Shown here one piece after another: positions 28,534 through 36,360 of a stretch of DNA of 64,000 nucleotides. The DNA lies in the NCBI GenBank assembly GCA_951812325.1, contig OX638294.1, positions 372,001 through 436,000 on the forward strand, written 5' to 3'. Positions within the stretch are counted from its first letter, which is position 1; every line of letters starts with the position of its first letter. Source of the stretch: an uncultured Thermoanaerobaculia bacterium. Its GTDB lineage: Bacteria; Acidobacteriota; Thermoanaerobaculia; Multivoradales; Multivoraceae. The notes below the pieces were generated by a model, which saw nothing but the letters and a program-made list of their open reading frames with translations, made no database searches and was not told the origin of the DNA. The position numbers and the translations under genes were made by a program.

Positions 28534-28539
28534 ATCCTA
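28534..28539 (-). promoter_or_regulatory. TANNNT -10-like element of the DUF151 gene
   Basis: TAGGAT on the minus strand lies 6 nt before the ATG at 28527, consistent with a leaderless transcript and with an independent promoter inside the miaB-parB run. Confidence 0.38.
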
Positions 28540-28631
28540 CGCCAGCCGCCCGGCGCCGCCAAACTCGTCGCAGGCCCCATGCTCGGCCCTGAGCCCCGCG
28601 CGACCGCGCAGCGCCGCCGCCGCGAACCCTC

Positions 28632-29963
28632 CTAGACCACTTCGCCGCGCAGCGAATGATCGTAGGCCTCCAGAATCCGGATGCGCGTCAGCGTGCCGGC
28701 CCTGATCGGTTCTTCCGGAACCGGGAAGTGAACGATCCGATGACAGTCCGTTCGTCCGGCCTGGTAGCCCGGGCGCCGGCTCCAGCCGGTGACCAGCAGA
28801 TCGAACGTTCTTCCCGCCAGCTCCGCGTTCAGCTCGCGCTGGATGACCGACTGGGCCGCGAAGACGCGCTGGAGCCGATCGTCGGCGACTTCCCCGGGAA
28901 CCTCGTCCGCGACGGGAAGCCGGATGGCGGCCGTCCGGGGTCGCGGGCTGTATCTGAATGCGAACACCGAGGCGAACCGGACCTTCTCCACCAGGTCCAG
29001 GGTGCGCCGAAAGTCGTCCCCGGTCTCACCCGGGAAACCGACGATCAGATCGGTGGACAGAGCGAGGCCCTGGCGCGCGGCGCGCAGCCGGTCGACCAGA
29101 CCAAGGTATTCCTCCACCGTGTAGCCGCGCCCCATGCGCCGCAGGACCCGGTTCGAGCCCGACTGAACCGGCAGGTGCAGATAGGGCGAGATGTTGCCGT
29201 GCCTGGCCACGGCTGCGATCATCGGGTCGGTGAAGTCCCGCGGATACGAGGTGACGAACCGCAGGCGCTTCAGGCCCGGCAACACGGCCGCGGCGTTCAG
29301 CAGATCGGCGAAGTCCAGGTCCCGGCCGCTTCCCAGCGGCGGCGGCGGCTCGCGCCAGTGGTTCACGGTCTGTCCGAGCAGCTCCACCTCAAGAAAGCCG
29401 TAGTCGACCAGGTACTCGATCTCGCTCAGGATCTGCGCCATCGGCCGGCACCGCTCCGGCCCCCTGGTGTTGGGTACGACGCAGAAGGTGCAGCGCTTGT
29501 TGCAGCCTTCGATGATCGTCACCATCCCCTTGTGCGCGCTGTCCCGACTGATCGCCTCGAAGTCGTACGGCCGCGCCTCGGGAAACCCCACCGCCAGGAC
29601 ACGCTCGCCACGCCGGCTGCGTCCGAGAACCGCCCCGATCTCGCCAACCCGGCCGGTGCCGAGCACGAAATCGATGTCGGGGTTGCGCCGCAGGGCCTCC
29701 TCGCCCTCCTGCTGTGCGACACAGCCGCAGAAGCCGATCCGGAGGTGCTTGCGTTCGCGCTTCAGCAGCCGGTACTCGCCCAGCCGGGAATAGGACTTGT
29801 GGGCCGCCTTCTCGCGCACCGAGCACGAGTTCAGGAGGATCAGGTCCGCCTGCTGCAACTCACGGGTCGGCATCAGGCCGTGTTGCATCAGCTGACCGGC
29901 CATGCGCTGGCTGTCCAGCTCGTTCATCTGGCAGCCCCAGGTCTCGATGAAGAAACGCTCCAC
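28632..29963 (-). CDS. miaB: tRNA-2-methylthio-N6-isopentenyladenosine synthase MiaB
   Basis: Radical-SAM methylthiotransferase acting on A37 of tRNAs. Two iron-sulfur clusters are supported: three UPF0004-domain Cys in TWGCQMNELDSQRM, NSCSVREKA and FCGCVAQQEG, and the radical-SAM CxxxCxxC in EGCNKRCTFCVVPNTRG. The substrate-binding and TRAM domains follow (HLPVQSGSNRVLRRMGRGYT; LLVTGWSRRPGYQ). GTG 29963 is chosen because the family N-terminus (ERFFIETWGCQ) begins right after it and TAGTCT lies 7 nt upstream. GTG 30008 is an alternative. The target-modifying partner miaA is not in view. Confidence 0.95.
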   Translation of the reverse strand: MERFFIETWGCQMNELDSQRMAGQLMQHGLMPTRELQQADLILLNSCSVREKAAHKSYSRLGEYRLLKRERKHLRIGFCGCVAQQEGEEALRRNPDIDFVLGTGRVGEIGAVLGRSRRGERVLAVGFPEARPYDFEAISRDSAHKGMVTIIEGCNKRCTFCVVPNTRGPERCRPMAQILSEIEYLVDYGFLEVELLGQTVNHWREPPPPLGSGRDLDFADLLNAAAVLPGLKRLRFVTSYPRDFTDPMIAAVARHGNISPYLHLPVQSGSNRVLRRMGRGYTVEEYLGLVDRLRAARQGLALSTDLIVGFPGETGDDFRRTLDLVEKVRFASVFAFRYSPRPRTAAIRLPVADEVPGEVADDRLQRVFAAQSVIQRELNAELAGRTFDLLVTGWSRRPGYQAGRTDCHRIVHFPVPEEPIRAGTLTRIRILEAYDHSLRGEVV

Positions 29964-29970
29964 GGCGCGG

Positions 29971-29976
29971 AGACTA
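29971..29976 (-). promoter_or_regulatory. TANNNT -10-like element of miaB
   Basis: TAGTCT on the minus strand ends 7 nt before GTG 29963, inside the 138-bp spacer after ptsI. Confidence 0.38.
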
Positions 29977-30101
29977 CTACCCCGCGCGACCCCAGGGTCC
30001 GCCTCCACTTCGTCGCCGGTCGGATCGCGCTGCCCCGCTACTCACGCCGCCCGCGGACGGGTTCGCCTGGCTTGCGTGTGCGGCGATGCGGGCGCCGGCG
30101 C

Positions 30102-31895
30102 CTACCCCGCCCGCGCCCGGCTTCCCCGCTGCAGGGAGGCCGCGCCGAATGCGCCGAGGAGTTCCTCGACCTCCTGGGCCGTCGCCGCCGCGATACACCG
30201 GCGTCCGAGTGCCTCGGCAGCGCCGAGATCAAGCGCCCGCACGACATCCTTGACGCCGGGAATGCCCCGGGGACTCATCGAGAGCTGCCGCAGACCCAGC
30301 CCCAGCATGAGCGGCACGCACCTGGGGCTTGCCGCCATCTCGCCGCACAGGGCGACCGGAACCCGCTGCCGCCGGCCTGCCTCGACGACGAGCTGAATCA
30401 TGGTCAGGACGGCGGGATGCAGGGGTTGATAGAGGCCGGCCACATGCTCGTTCGTCCGATCGACGGCCAGCGTGTACTGGATCAGGTCGTTCGTGCCGAT
30501 CGAGAGGAAGTCGACCTCCGCCGCAAGCTGGCGGGCGATCAGCACCGCCGCCGGCACTTCCACCATCGCGCCCAACTCCACGTCACGTTGGTACTCGGCG
30601 CCCTCGGTCTCCAGTTCGGCGCAGACCTCATCGCAAAGCAGGCGCAGCGCCCGAATCTCCTCGACCGCCGTGACCATGGGCGCCATGATGCGCAGGTTGC
30701 CGAAGGGCGCGGCACGAAACAGAGCGCGCAACTGGAGGCGGAACACATCCGGCCGCGCCAGCGCAAGCCGAATGCCGCGCTGCCCCAGCACCGGATTCTC
30801 CTCGTTCTCCGGCACCAGACCGCGCGCTACCTTGCCGCCGCCGAGATCCAGGGTTCGCACGACAACCGTCTGGGGAGCGAGGGCCTCCAGGAGTTCCCGG
30901 AACACCGCCACATGCTCCTCTTCGGAGGGGAGTTCCGGGCTCTTCTCCAGGTACAGAAACTCGCTTCGGTAGAGGCCGATACCGGAGGCGCCGAATCGCC
31001 GTACGTCCTCGAGTTCGTCCGCCAGCTCCACGTTGGCCAGCAGTTCGACATCCGTGCCGTCGACCGTTCGGGCCGGAAGCTCTCTGGCCGCGGTCGACCG
31101 CGCCTCCTCGTTGCGCCGGCGGCGACGCTGGAGGTTGCGGCAGGCGTCCAGCGTTTCCGATCTCGGATGGAGTGTGAGACGCCCCTCCTCCCCATCCACG
31201 ACCACGGGGTCATCGTCGGCCACGCGGTTCGTGATCTCCACGATGCCGGTCACCAACGGAACGTCCAGGGCCCGAGCGACGATGGCCGTGTGCGAGTTGG
31301 CGCCCCCGACCTCGATCGCGAACCCCACCGCCCCGCGGCGCCCCAGGCGCAACACCTCGTCGGGCGTCAATTCATGGCTGACGACGACCACGTCGCGGCC
31401 GAAGTCCTCGCCGACGCCCGGCGAGGACATCTTCCCCGCCAGGGCCCGCAGCAGGTAGCGCGTCACATCGCGCAGGTCCTCGCCCCGTTCGCGCAGGTGC
31501 TGGCTCTTGACCTGGGCGAATTTCTCGCCGAGATCGTCGGCCACCGCCTGCACCGCCCATTCGGCATTCACCCGCTCGCGACGGATCATCCGATCGATGC
31601 GGCGGGCGAAGGACGAATCCCGCAGGATCACCGAGTGGGCATGGAAGATGGAAGCCAGATCGCTGCCGAAGGTCTCGGCGATGCGGCTCTCGGTGGCCTC
31701 GAGTTCCGCCTCCACACTGGCCACGGCGGCGGCGAAGCGCTCGACCTCGCGGTCCACGGCGTGCCTTTGAATCGGAACCCGCAGCACCTCGATGCCGTGG
31801 CCCCGAAGGCACACCGCGGGACCGATCGCGACTCCCGGCGCAGCGGCAGCCCCCTGGAGGGACTCCTGCGTCTTCGTGTCGTCCGCCCGGTTCAC
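30102..31895 (-). CDS. ptsI: PTS enzyme I (phosphoenolpyruvate-protein phosphotransferase)
   Basis: Transfers phosphate from PEP to HPr, 597 aa. The phosphorylated His202 is in VGGANSHTAIVARAL. The PEP-binding TIM-barrel has GIGLYRSEFLYL, VVRTLDLGGGKV, NPVLGQRGIRLALA, MAPMVTAVEEI, GAMVEVPAA, and the active site SIGTNDLIQYTLAVDR followed by VALCGEMA. No GAF domain precedes it, so it is a conventional EI, not EI-Ntr. It overlaps HPr by a few bases at the end of the ptsN-rapZ-EIIA-HPr run. Confidence 0.96.
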   Translation of the reverse strand: MNRADDTKTQESLQGAAAAPGVAIGPAVCLRGHGIEVLRVPIQRHAVDREVERFAAAVASVEAELEATESRIAETFGSDLASIFHAHSVILRDSSFARRIDRMIRRERVNAEWAVQAVADDLGEKFAQVKSQHLRERGEDLRDVTRYLLRALAGKMSSPGVGEDFGRDVVVVSHELTPDEVLRLGRRGAVGFAIEVGGANSHTAIVARALDVPLVTGIVEITNRVADDDPVVVDGEEGRLTLHPRSETLDACRNLQRRRRRNEEARSTAARELPARTVDGTDVELLANVELADELEDVRRFGASGIGLYRSEFLYLEKSPELPSEEEHVAVFRELLEALAPQTVVVRTLDLGGGKVARGLVPENEENPVLGQRGIRLALARPDVFRLQLRALFRAAPFGNLRIMAPMVTAVEEIRALRLLCDEVCAELETEGAEYQRDVELGAMVEVPAAVLIARQLAAEVDFLSIGTNDLIQYTLAVDRTNEHVAGLYQPLHPAVLTMIQLVVEAGRRQRVPVALCGEMAASPRCVPLMLGLGLRQLSMSPRGIPGVKDVVRALDLGAAEALGRRCIAAATAQEVEELLGAFGAASLQRGSRARAG

Positions 31896-32158
31896 GAGTC
31901 CTCTCCGAATCGCGCGGCGATCAGGTCGCAGATCGCCGTCATCGCGGCGCGTTCGTCCTCCCCCCGGCAGCGGACCGTCAACCTGGAGCCCTGTCCGGCG
32001 CCCAGAAGCAGGACACCGAGGATGCTCCGCGCCTCGGTTTCACGGGAGCCTGCGCAGAGCGTCACGTCGGAGCGGAACTGCTTCGCCGTCTGCACCAGCC
32101 TGGCAGCGGCGCGTGCGTGCAGGCCCAGTTCGTTGACCACCTCGACCACCCGTTCCAT
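31892..32158 (-). CDS. ptsH: Phosphocarrier protein HPr
   Basis: Small phosphocarrier, 88 aa from ATG 32158, which forms TGATG with the stop of the preceding gene. The phosphorylated His14 is in NELGLHARAAARLV. A Ser at position 45 sits in EARSILGVLLLGAG, equivalent to the regulatory Ser46 of Gram-positive HPr; whether it is phosphorylated is unknown, since no HPr kinase lies in the window. GTG 32161, one codon upstream, is an alternative start. Confidence 0.95.
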   Translation of the reverse strand: MERVVEVVNELGLHARAAARLVQTAKQFRSDVTLCAGSRETEARSILGVLLLGAGQGSRLTVRCRGEDERAAMTAICDLIAARFGEDS

Positions 32159-32589
32159 CACTGAGGCGGCGGCAGCCTGCCACTCACAGCGAGTCGAATG
32201 CTCTTGCGCCCATTGCTCCAGATCCAGTCCGCCAGGTCCGGCAGGTCCAGATCAGGCGCTTCACAGCAGAGACTGAGCACCATCGGCAGGTTGACGCCGG
32301 TCACGACTGCGGCGTTCGCCACACCCGAAGCCCGCAGCGCGCTGTTGCAGGGCGTATCGCCGAACATCTCGGTCAGGATCAGCACGCCGTCTCCATGCTG
32401 CTCCGCCAGACGGCGGACCCTGGCCTCGATGAGATTGGCCGCTTCGGCCGCGTCCGCCCGCCAATCGACGCAGAGCGCGTAGACCGGCACCGGACAGGTG
32501 TCGCTGTCCTGGCCGGAGATGGCGCGCGCGGACTCGAGCAGGCGCTTGGCGAGTTCACCATGCGAAACGATGAGCACGGGAACGGTCAT
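32158..32589 (-). CDS. PTS EIIA component, mannose/fructose (EIIA-Man) type
   Basis: A 143-aa EIIA-Man-fold protein with the phosphorylatable His10 in LIVSHGELAKRLLESA and the family motif VLILTEMFGDTPCNSAL, followed by VVTGVNLPMVLSL. No EIIB, EIIC or EIID lies nearby, so the phosphate probably goes to a regulatory target and not to sugar, as in other incomplete PTS of Proteobacteria. It overlaps both rapZ (TGATG around 32589) and HPr. Confidence 0.92.
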   Translation of the reverse strand: MTVPVLIVSHGELAKRLLESARAISGQDSDTCPVPVYALCVDWRADAAEAANLIEARVRRLAEQHGDGVLILTEMFGDTPCNSALRASGVANAAVVTGVNLPMVLSLCCEAPDLDLPDLADWIWSNGRKSIRLAVSGRLPPPQ

Positions 32590-33482
32590 CAGGCACTCGC
32601 AGCCCTTGACCGGTGGCGCTCCACATCCCGGTGCTGCAGTCGGATCTGCCAGGCGCCGGCGGCCAGCCGGTCGGCGATCGCTTCCGAGACCGCGACCGAG
32701 CGATGCCGTCCCCCGGTACAGCCGATCCCGACGGTCAGATAGCTCCGGTTCTCGTTCCGGAATTTCGGCAGGAGGTAGCTCAGAAGATTCTCCAACCGGT
32801 CGACCAGTTCGGCGAACGCCTCGTCGCCGTGCAGAAAGTCCTGAACCGCGGGGTCCGTCCCCGGTTTCTCACGCAACCCGGCGACGAAGTACGGATTCGG
32901 CAGGAAACGAACGTCGAACATCAGGTCAACACCGGCAGGGACACCGAACTTGAAGCCGAAGCTGACGATGTTGACGGTCAGGCCGCCCGCATCGCTCGAG
33001 CCGAACTCGTCGTAGATCGCTGCCCGCAGCTCATGGATCGTCGAATCCGTCGTGTCGAACACCCGTGAGGCCCGTCCCCGCAGTTCCAGCAGCATCTTCC
33101 GCTCGCGTCGGATGCCATCGATCACGCGCTCCCCTTCGCCCGTCAGCGGATGCCGGCGCCGGGTCTCGGAGTAGCGTCGGACCAGCACACCGTCGGAACT
33201 GTCGAGGAAGATCAACACCGGGTCCACCAGCCCGGGATCCGCTTCGTCGAGAAGGCGCGGGAGTTCTTCCGCCAGGCCGGCAGTGCGCATGTCCGTGACC
33301 AGGACGATCGCCTCGAGCCCGGGCGCCGCCGCCGCCGGCTCGCGGACGAGGTGCGTCAGCAGGGGCAGCGGCAGGTTGTCGATGCAGTGATGACCGAGAT
33401 CCTCGAAACACCGCGCAACCGTGCTCTTTCCCGAGCCCGAGAGCCCGGTGATCACGAACAGACGGACGGCGGATTCAGACAC
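32589..33482 (-). CDS. rapZ: RNase adapter / P-loop protein RapZ
   Basis: P-loop nucleotide-binding protein of the RapZ/YvcJ family, 297 aa. Walker A GLSGSGKSTVARCFEDLG is followed by the invariant CIDNLPLPLL in the family style. The C-terminal ligand-sensing domain has SFGFKFGVPAGVDLMFDVRF, LPNPYFV and IGCTGGRHRSVA. In E. coli it senses glucosamine-6-phosphate and guides RNase E; outside enterobacteria the role is less clear. GTG 33482 overlaps the ptsN stop by 8 nt; a longer frame exists but adds non-conserved residues. The ptsN-rapZ-HPr order is the classical rpoN-linked arrangement. Confidence 0.95.
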   Translation of the reverse strand: MSESAVRLFVITGLSGSGKSTVARCFEDLGHHCIDNLPLPLLTHLVREPAAAAPGLEAIVLVTDMRTAGLAEELPRLLDEADPGLVDPVLIFLDSSDGVLVRRYSETRRRHPLTGEGERVIDGIRRERKMLLELRGRASRVFDTTDSTIHELRAAIYDEFGSSDAGGLTVNIVSFGFKFGVPAGVDLMFDVRFLPNPYFVAGLREKPGTDPAVQDFLHGDEAFAELVDRLENLLSYLLPKFRNENRSYLTVGIGCTGGRHRSVAVSEAIADRLAAGAWQIRLQHRDVERHRSRAASA

Positions 33483-33930
33483 GCCCGTTGGCGCACAGCA
33501 ACTCGTAGATCTCCTGCGCCCGGGACACCCGGCGCAGGCGCTCGCGACCACCATGGCTCACCCACTCGGAAACGGCTGCCAGGGCCTTGAGGTGCCGGCC
33601 GGCGCTCTCCCGGGGCGAAAGCAGAACGAAGAAGAAGCGGACCGGCACGCCGTCGTCGGCGCCGTAGTCCACGCCCCGCTTCGACACCGCGACCGCCAGC
33701 ACGACGTCCCTCAAGCCGCGAATCCGTCCGTGCGGAATCGCCATGCCGCCGCCTACGGCCGTCGAGCCCAACTCCTCCCGCTCACGCAGGGCGGAAAGGA
33801 CCGCCTCCGGATCCGAGCGGCCGAGAACGCGACAGATCCGCTCCGTCAGTGTCCGCAGCGCGCCGTCGCGGCTCTTCGCCTCGACGTTGGAGAAGATCAA
33901 CTGCGGCTTGGCCAGATTTGCCAGATCCAT
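33475..33930 (-). CDS. ptsN: PTS nitrogen-regulatory EIIA-Ntr protein
   Basis: A 151-aa EIIA of the fructose/Ntr class. The active-site His67 is in TAVGGGMAIPHGRI, followed by LAVAVSKRGVDYGADDG and FFVLLSP. It lies downstream of rpoN, as in Proteobacteria, but the hibernation factor gene hpf that normally lies between them is missing. In its place is a 285-bp spacer occupied by an inverted-repeat unit (33951-34206). Probably a phosphorylation-dependent regulator, not a sugar transporter subunit. Confidence 0.94.
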   Translation of the reverse strand: MDLANLAKPQLIFSNVEAKSRDGALRTLTERICRVLGRSDPEAVLSALREREELGSTAVGGGMAIPHGRIRGLRDVVLAVAVSKRGVDYGADDGVPVRFFFVLLSPRESAGRHLKALAAVSEWVSHGGRERLRRVSRAQEIYELLCANGRV

Positions 33931-33950
33931 CTTGGTTCGACGGTTCCCCC

Positions 33951-34206
33951 GCTAACAGCCCGTGGCGAAAGTCCGCGTCGCGCCGAGAGCGGTCAGGCGC
34001 CCGTTCAGCAAGGCGCGAAGAGAGAGCATACCGGGCCGCCCGCAATCCCGGGAACAAGGGCGACCGAGGAGCTGAGCCCCTGTGGCGCGTTCCGCGCCAC
34101 ACGCGACCCGCCTCCGGGTGCGAGTCATCGAGCACCCGGACGGCACGATGCTGGACGGGATGCATGGCCGCTCGAATGCAGCGGGAATTCTGCCGCGGGC
34201 TGCCAT
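33951..34206. repeat. Inverted-repeat-bounded intergenic unit (family 1, copy 1)
   Basis: The left end (33951-33985, GCTAACAGCCCGTGGCGAAA) and the right end (about 34174-34206, finishing TGCCGCGGGCTGCCAT) are degenerate inverted copies of each other. The 256-bp unit fills almost the entire rpoN-ptsN spacer and ends 10 bp from the rpoN stop. It carries a strong internal hairpin (34082-34100). No protein-coding content is recognised. MITE-like or REPIN-like in architecture; no target-site duplication was identified. Confidence 0.5.
34082..34100. other. Strong perfect hairpin inside the repeat unit
   Basis: An 8-bp perfect stem (GTGGCGCG with CGCGCCAC) with a 3-nt loop, located downstream of rpoN on the minus strand. 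There is no T-tract, so intrinsic termination is not demonstrated. Confidence 0.5.
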
Positions 34207-34215
34207 CCCTCTGTC

Positions 34216-35928
34216 TCAGAAGATCCGTCTGCGGTCGGTCGAGGAAGGAATACCGAGCTCATCCCGGTACTTGGCGACAGTTCGGCGGGCGATGTCAATA
34301 CCCTCCTGCTGCAATTCGCGCGTCAGCGCCGAATCCGACAGCGGCTTGCGGTCGTCCTCTTCGCTGATCAGGTCGCTCAGCATCCGCTTCACCGTCAACG
34401 AGGAGATCTCTCCGCCCCGGTAACGGTCGATGCCGCTGTGGAAGAAGAACTTCATCGGCACCAGGCCCCGCGGGGTATGAATGTACTTGTTGGACACCAC
34501 GCGGCTCACTGTCGACTCGTGCATGCCGATGTCGTCTGCCACGTCCCGCAGCACCATGGGCCGCAGCTCATCAAGGCCATGGTCGAAGAACCTCCGCTGC
34601 TGACGAAGAATGGACTCCGCAACCTTGTAGATCGTTCTCTGGCGCTGGTCCAGACTCTTGATGAGCCACATCGCCGAGCGCATCTTGTCCTTGAGGAAGT
34701 CCCGGGCCTCCGCCTGCCTGCCGTCCCGCTGCAGGTCCCGGAGCATTCCGCGGTAGGCGCGGCTGATCCTCAGCCTGGGCAGACCGTCGTCGTTCAACTG
34801 AATGGCCCACTCGCCGCCCGTCTTGAGCGCGACGACGTCGGGCTCGACGTACTCGACGCGCTCGTTCGAGAACTGCCGGCCCGGCCTCGTTTCCAGCGCC
34901 TTGATCTCCTCGACCGGCGCTTCGAGCTGCGCCAGCGGCGTTCGCAGGCTTCGCGAGACGACCCGGAACTGCCGTCGAGTGAACGGACCCCAGCATTCGC
35001 CGACGATGCGGTAGGCCAGGGTCTCCGTCCTGCCCGCCGCCTCGAGTTGCGCGAGCAGGCATTCCTGCAGCGAGTGCCAGGCCACGCCGGGCGGGTCGAA
35101 GCTCCGGACCAGATCAAGCGCCCGCTCCACCAGAGGGACAGGGTACCCGGGGACCGGAACCGGACACGAAGGCAGCTGCGGAGCCTGCCCTTCGGGAATC
35201 GCCCGGGCCGCCGTTGACGAGGCCGCTGTGGACGGGGACGGCGCCGACGGGGCTCCGCCGTTCTGCCGCTGGCCGGTGGCCAGGGCGTCGTTCATCTCCC
35301 GGGCCCGCGCCGCGTCCGAGCGGTAGCGCGCAGCCTCCTCCTGGTCGGCGCCGAGGAGGCGAATCTCCTCGACCGACGCCTGCAGGAAGCCATCCCCGTC
35401 GACGTTGCCGATGATCAGCTCCGCGACCTCCCGGAGAAGTGGCGGTGCGTCGGACATCTGCAACTGCCAGAGCAGATGATCGTAGAGATCCGGCTCGCGG
35501 CTGATGTTGTTCTCGATCGGCGAAGTCTCGCGGCTCTCGAACGTGTTCGCGACCGTCGAATCCGGCCCGAGGTAGTCGTTGAAGTACGCGTCGAGGTCGA
35601 TGTCTCCCATCGAGGGTTCGTCCTCATCGCCAGGCTCGGGATGGTCGGCCTCCGCTCCTTCCCCGGCATCGTTCGCGCTCGCCGCCTCTTCGCTCGGGGT
35701 TGCCGGAGCGTCCCCGTTGACCTCGGCGCCCGCCTCGATGGGAGCTCCTTCTTCGGGATCCTCTTCCTCGCCGCCATCCTCGAGCACCGGATTCTCGACC
35801 ATCTCCTGGTTCAGCGCGCCCTCCAGTTCAAGCCGGGTCATCTGCAGCAGTTTGATCGCCTGCTGCAGGGCCGGGGTCATGACCAGCCGTTGGGCCAGTT
35901 TGAGGGAGAGCCTCTGTTGGAGCACCAT
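34216..35928 (-). CDS. rpoN: RNA polymerase sigma-54 factor
   Basis: Sigma-54 directs transcription from -24/-12 promoters with AAA+ activators. At 570 aa it is longer than the usual 430-500. Region I begins at ATG 35928 with the conserved QRLSLKLAQRLVMTPALQQA and IKLLQM. Region II is expanded by acidic low-complexity sequence (about residues 50-110), and a second Ala/Ser/Pro insertion lies at about 190-235. The core-binding region, the helix-turn-helix MHESTVSRVVSNKYIHTPRG and the RpoN box ARRTVAKYRDELGIPSS are intact. The upstream in-frame extension to 36312 runs through repeat sequence and is rejected. Next to ptsN-rapZ, as in many bacteria. Confidence 0.96.
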   Translation of the reverse strand: MVLQQRLSLKLAQRLVMTPALQQAIKLLQMTRLELEGALNQEMVENPVLEDGGEEEDPEEGAPIEAGAEVNGDAPATPSEEAASANDAGEGAEADHPEPGDEDEPSMGDIDLDAYFNDYLGPDSTVANTFESRETSPIENNISREPDLYDHLLWQLQMSDAPPLLREVAELIIGNVDGDGFLQASVEEIRLLGADQEEAARYRSDAARAREMNDALATGQRQNGGAPSAPSPSTAASSTAARAIPEGQAPQLPSCPVPVPGYPVPLVERALDLVRSFDPPGVAWHSLQECLLAQLEAAGRTETLAYRIVGECWGPFTRRQFRVVSRSLRTPLAQLEAPVEEIKALETRPGRQFSNERVEYVEPDVVALKTGGEWAIQLNDDGLPRLRISRAYRGMLRDLQRDGRQAEARDFLKDKMRSAMWLIKSLDQRQRTIYKVAESILRQQRRFFDHGLDELRPMVLRDVADDIGMHESTVSRVVSNKYIHTPRGLVPMKFFFHSGIDRYRGGEISSLTVKRMLSDLISEEDDRKPLSDSALTRELQQEGIDIARRTVAKYRDELGIPSSTDRRRIF

Positions 35929-36090
35929 GATCGAGTTCGAACGGCAGCGGTTCCAAGGGCGGCGCCGGTCCCGCTCAAAGCCGCGCCAACCGCCGCGCCC
36001 GGAGCTTCCGACTGCGGTCCAGGGGCGGTTCAGCAAGACCGGTGCCAAGGACACGCTATCACCTCGGGCAACCTCTCCGCCGCCGGAGCC

Positions 36091-36360
36091 GCCAACAGCC
36101 TGTGGTGGATGTCCTCCGGGCGAGATTCTCATGGGCCGTCGCGTTGGTCCCTGTCTCTTGCCCGCCCATGCTGGCAACCCAGGTCGTCGACCAGGAAGAA
36201 GATGATGTTGGGATCGCGTTGGTCCCTGTCTCTTGCCTGCCCATGCTGGAGGATCCACGGCGCGACGGGGGCGCGACGGGCCGCACCCTGGCAACCGGGT
36301 GGAGAACGACATGATGGATGGCCGATCGAATGCCGCGCGACTTTTGCCACGGGCTGCTAG
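36091..36360. repeat. Inverted-repeat-bounded intergenic unit (family 1, copy 2) with embedded relic
   Basis: The left end (36091-36114, GCCAACAGCCTGTGG) matches the left end of the unit at 33951. The right end (about 36310-36360, ending TTTTGCCACGGGCTGCTAG) matches the right end at 34160-34206, including GCATGGCCG-like and TCGAATGC segments. The unit of about 270 bp sits between rpoN and lptB and overlaps the last codon of lptB. It encloses the duplicated sulfatase-like fragment at 36139-36249. Confidence 0.5.
36139..36249 (-). pseudogene. Relic of a sulfatase N-terminus within a tandem duplication
   Basis: On the minus strand codons 36212-36177 read PNIIFFLVDDLG, the hallmark beginning of type I sulfatases (usually PNIIFILVDDLG). 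The fragment is flanked by two 36-nt direct repeats (36139-36174 and 36214-36249) that differ at one base and are offset by 75 bp. It is as if a 25-codon stretch had been duplicated in frame. No catalytic Cys motif (CxPSR) or other sulfatase domain is near. There is no plausible functional gene; it is a fragment carried inside the repeat unit. Confidence 0.6.

Noticed and set aside
28656..32276. 1206-codon open frame on the plus strand opposite miaB, ptsI and HPr
   Set aside because: It is antisense to well-supported genes, has no recognisable domain and shows the composition expected for the complement of high-GC codons. It is a coding shadow.
35929..36312. In-frame N-terminal extension of RpoN
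   Set aside because: It runs through the repeat unit and sulfatase relic. The conserved sigma-54 N-terminus begins exactly at ATG 35928.
36129..36350. A functional sulfatase gene
   Set aside because: Only about 12 residues of the sulfatase N-terminus are present, without the active-site Cys motif or any further domain. Treated as a relic.
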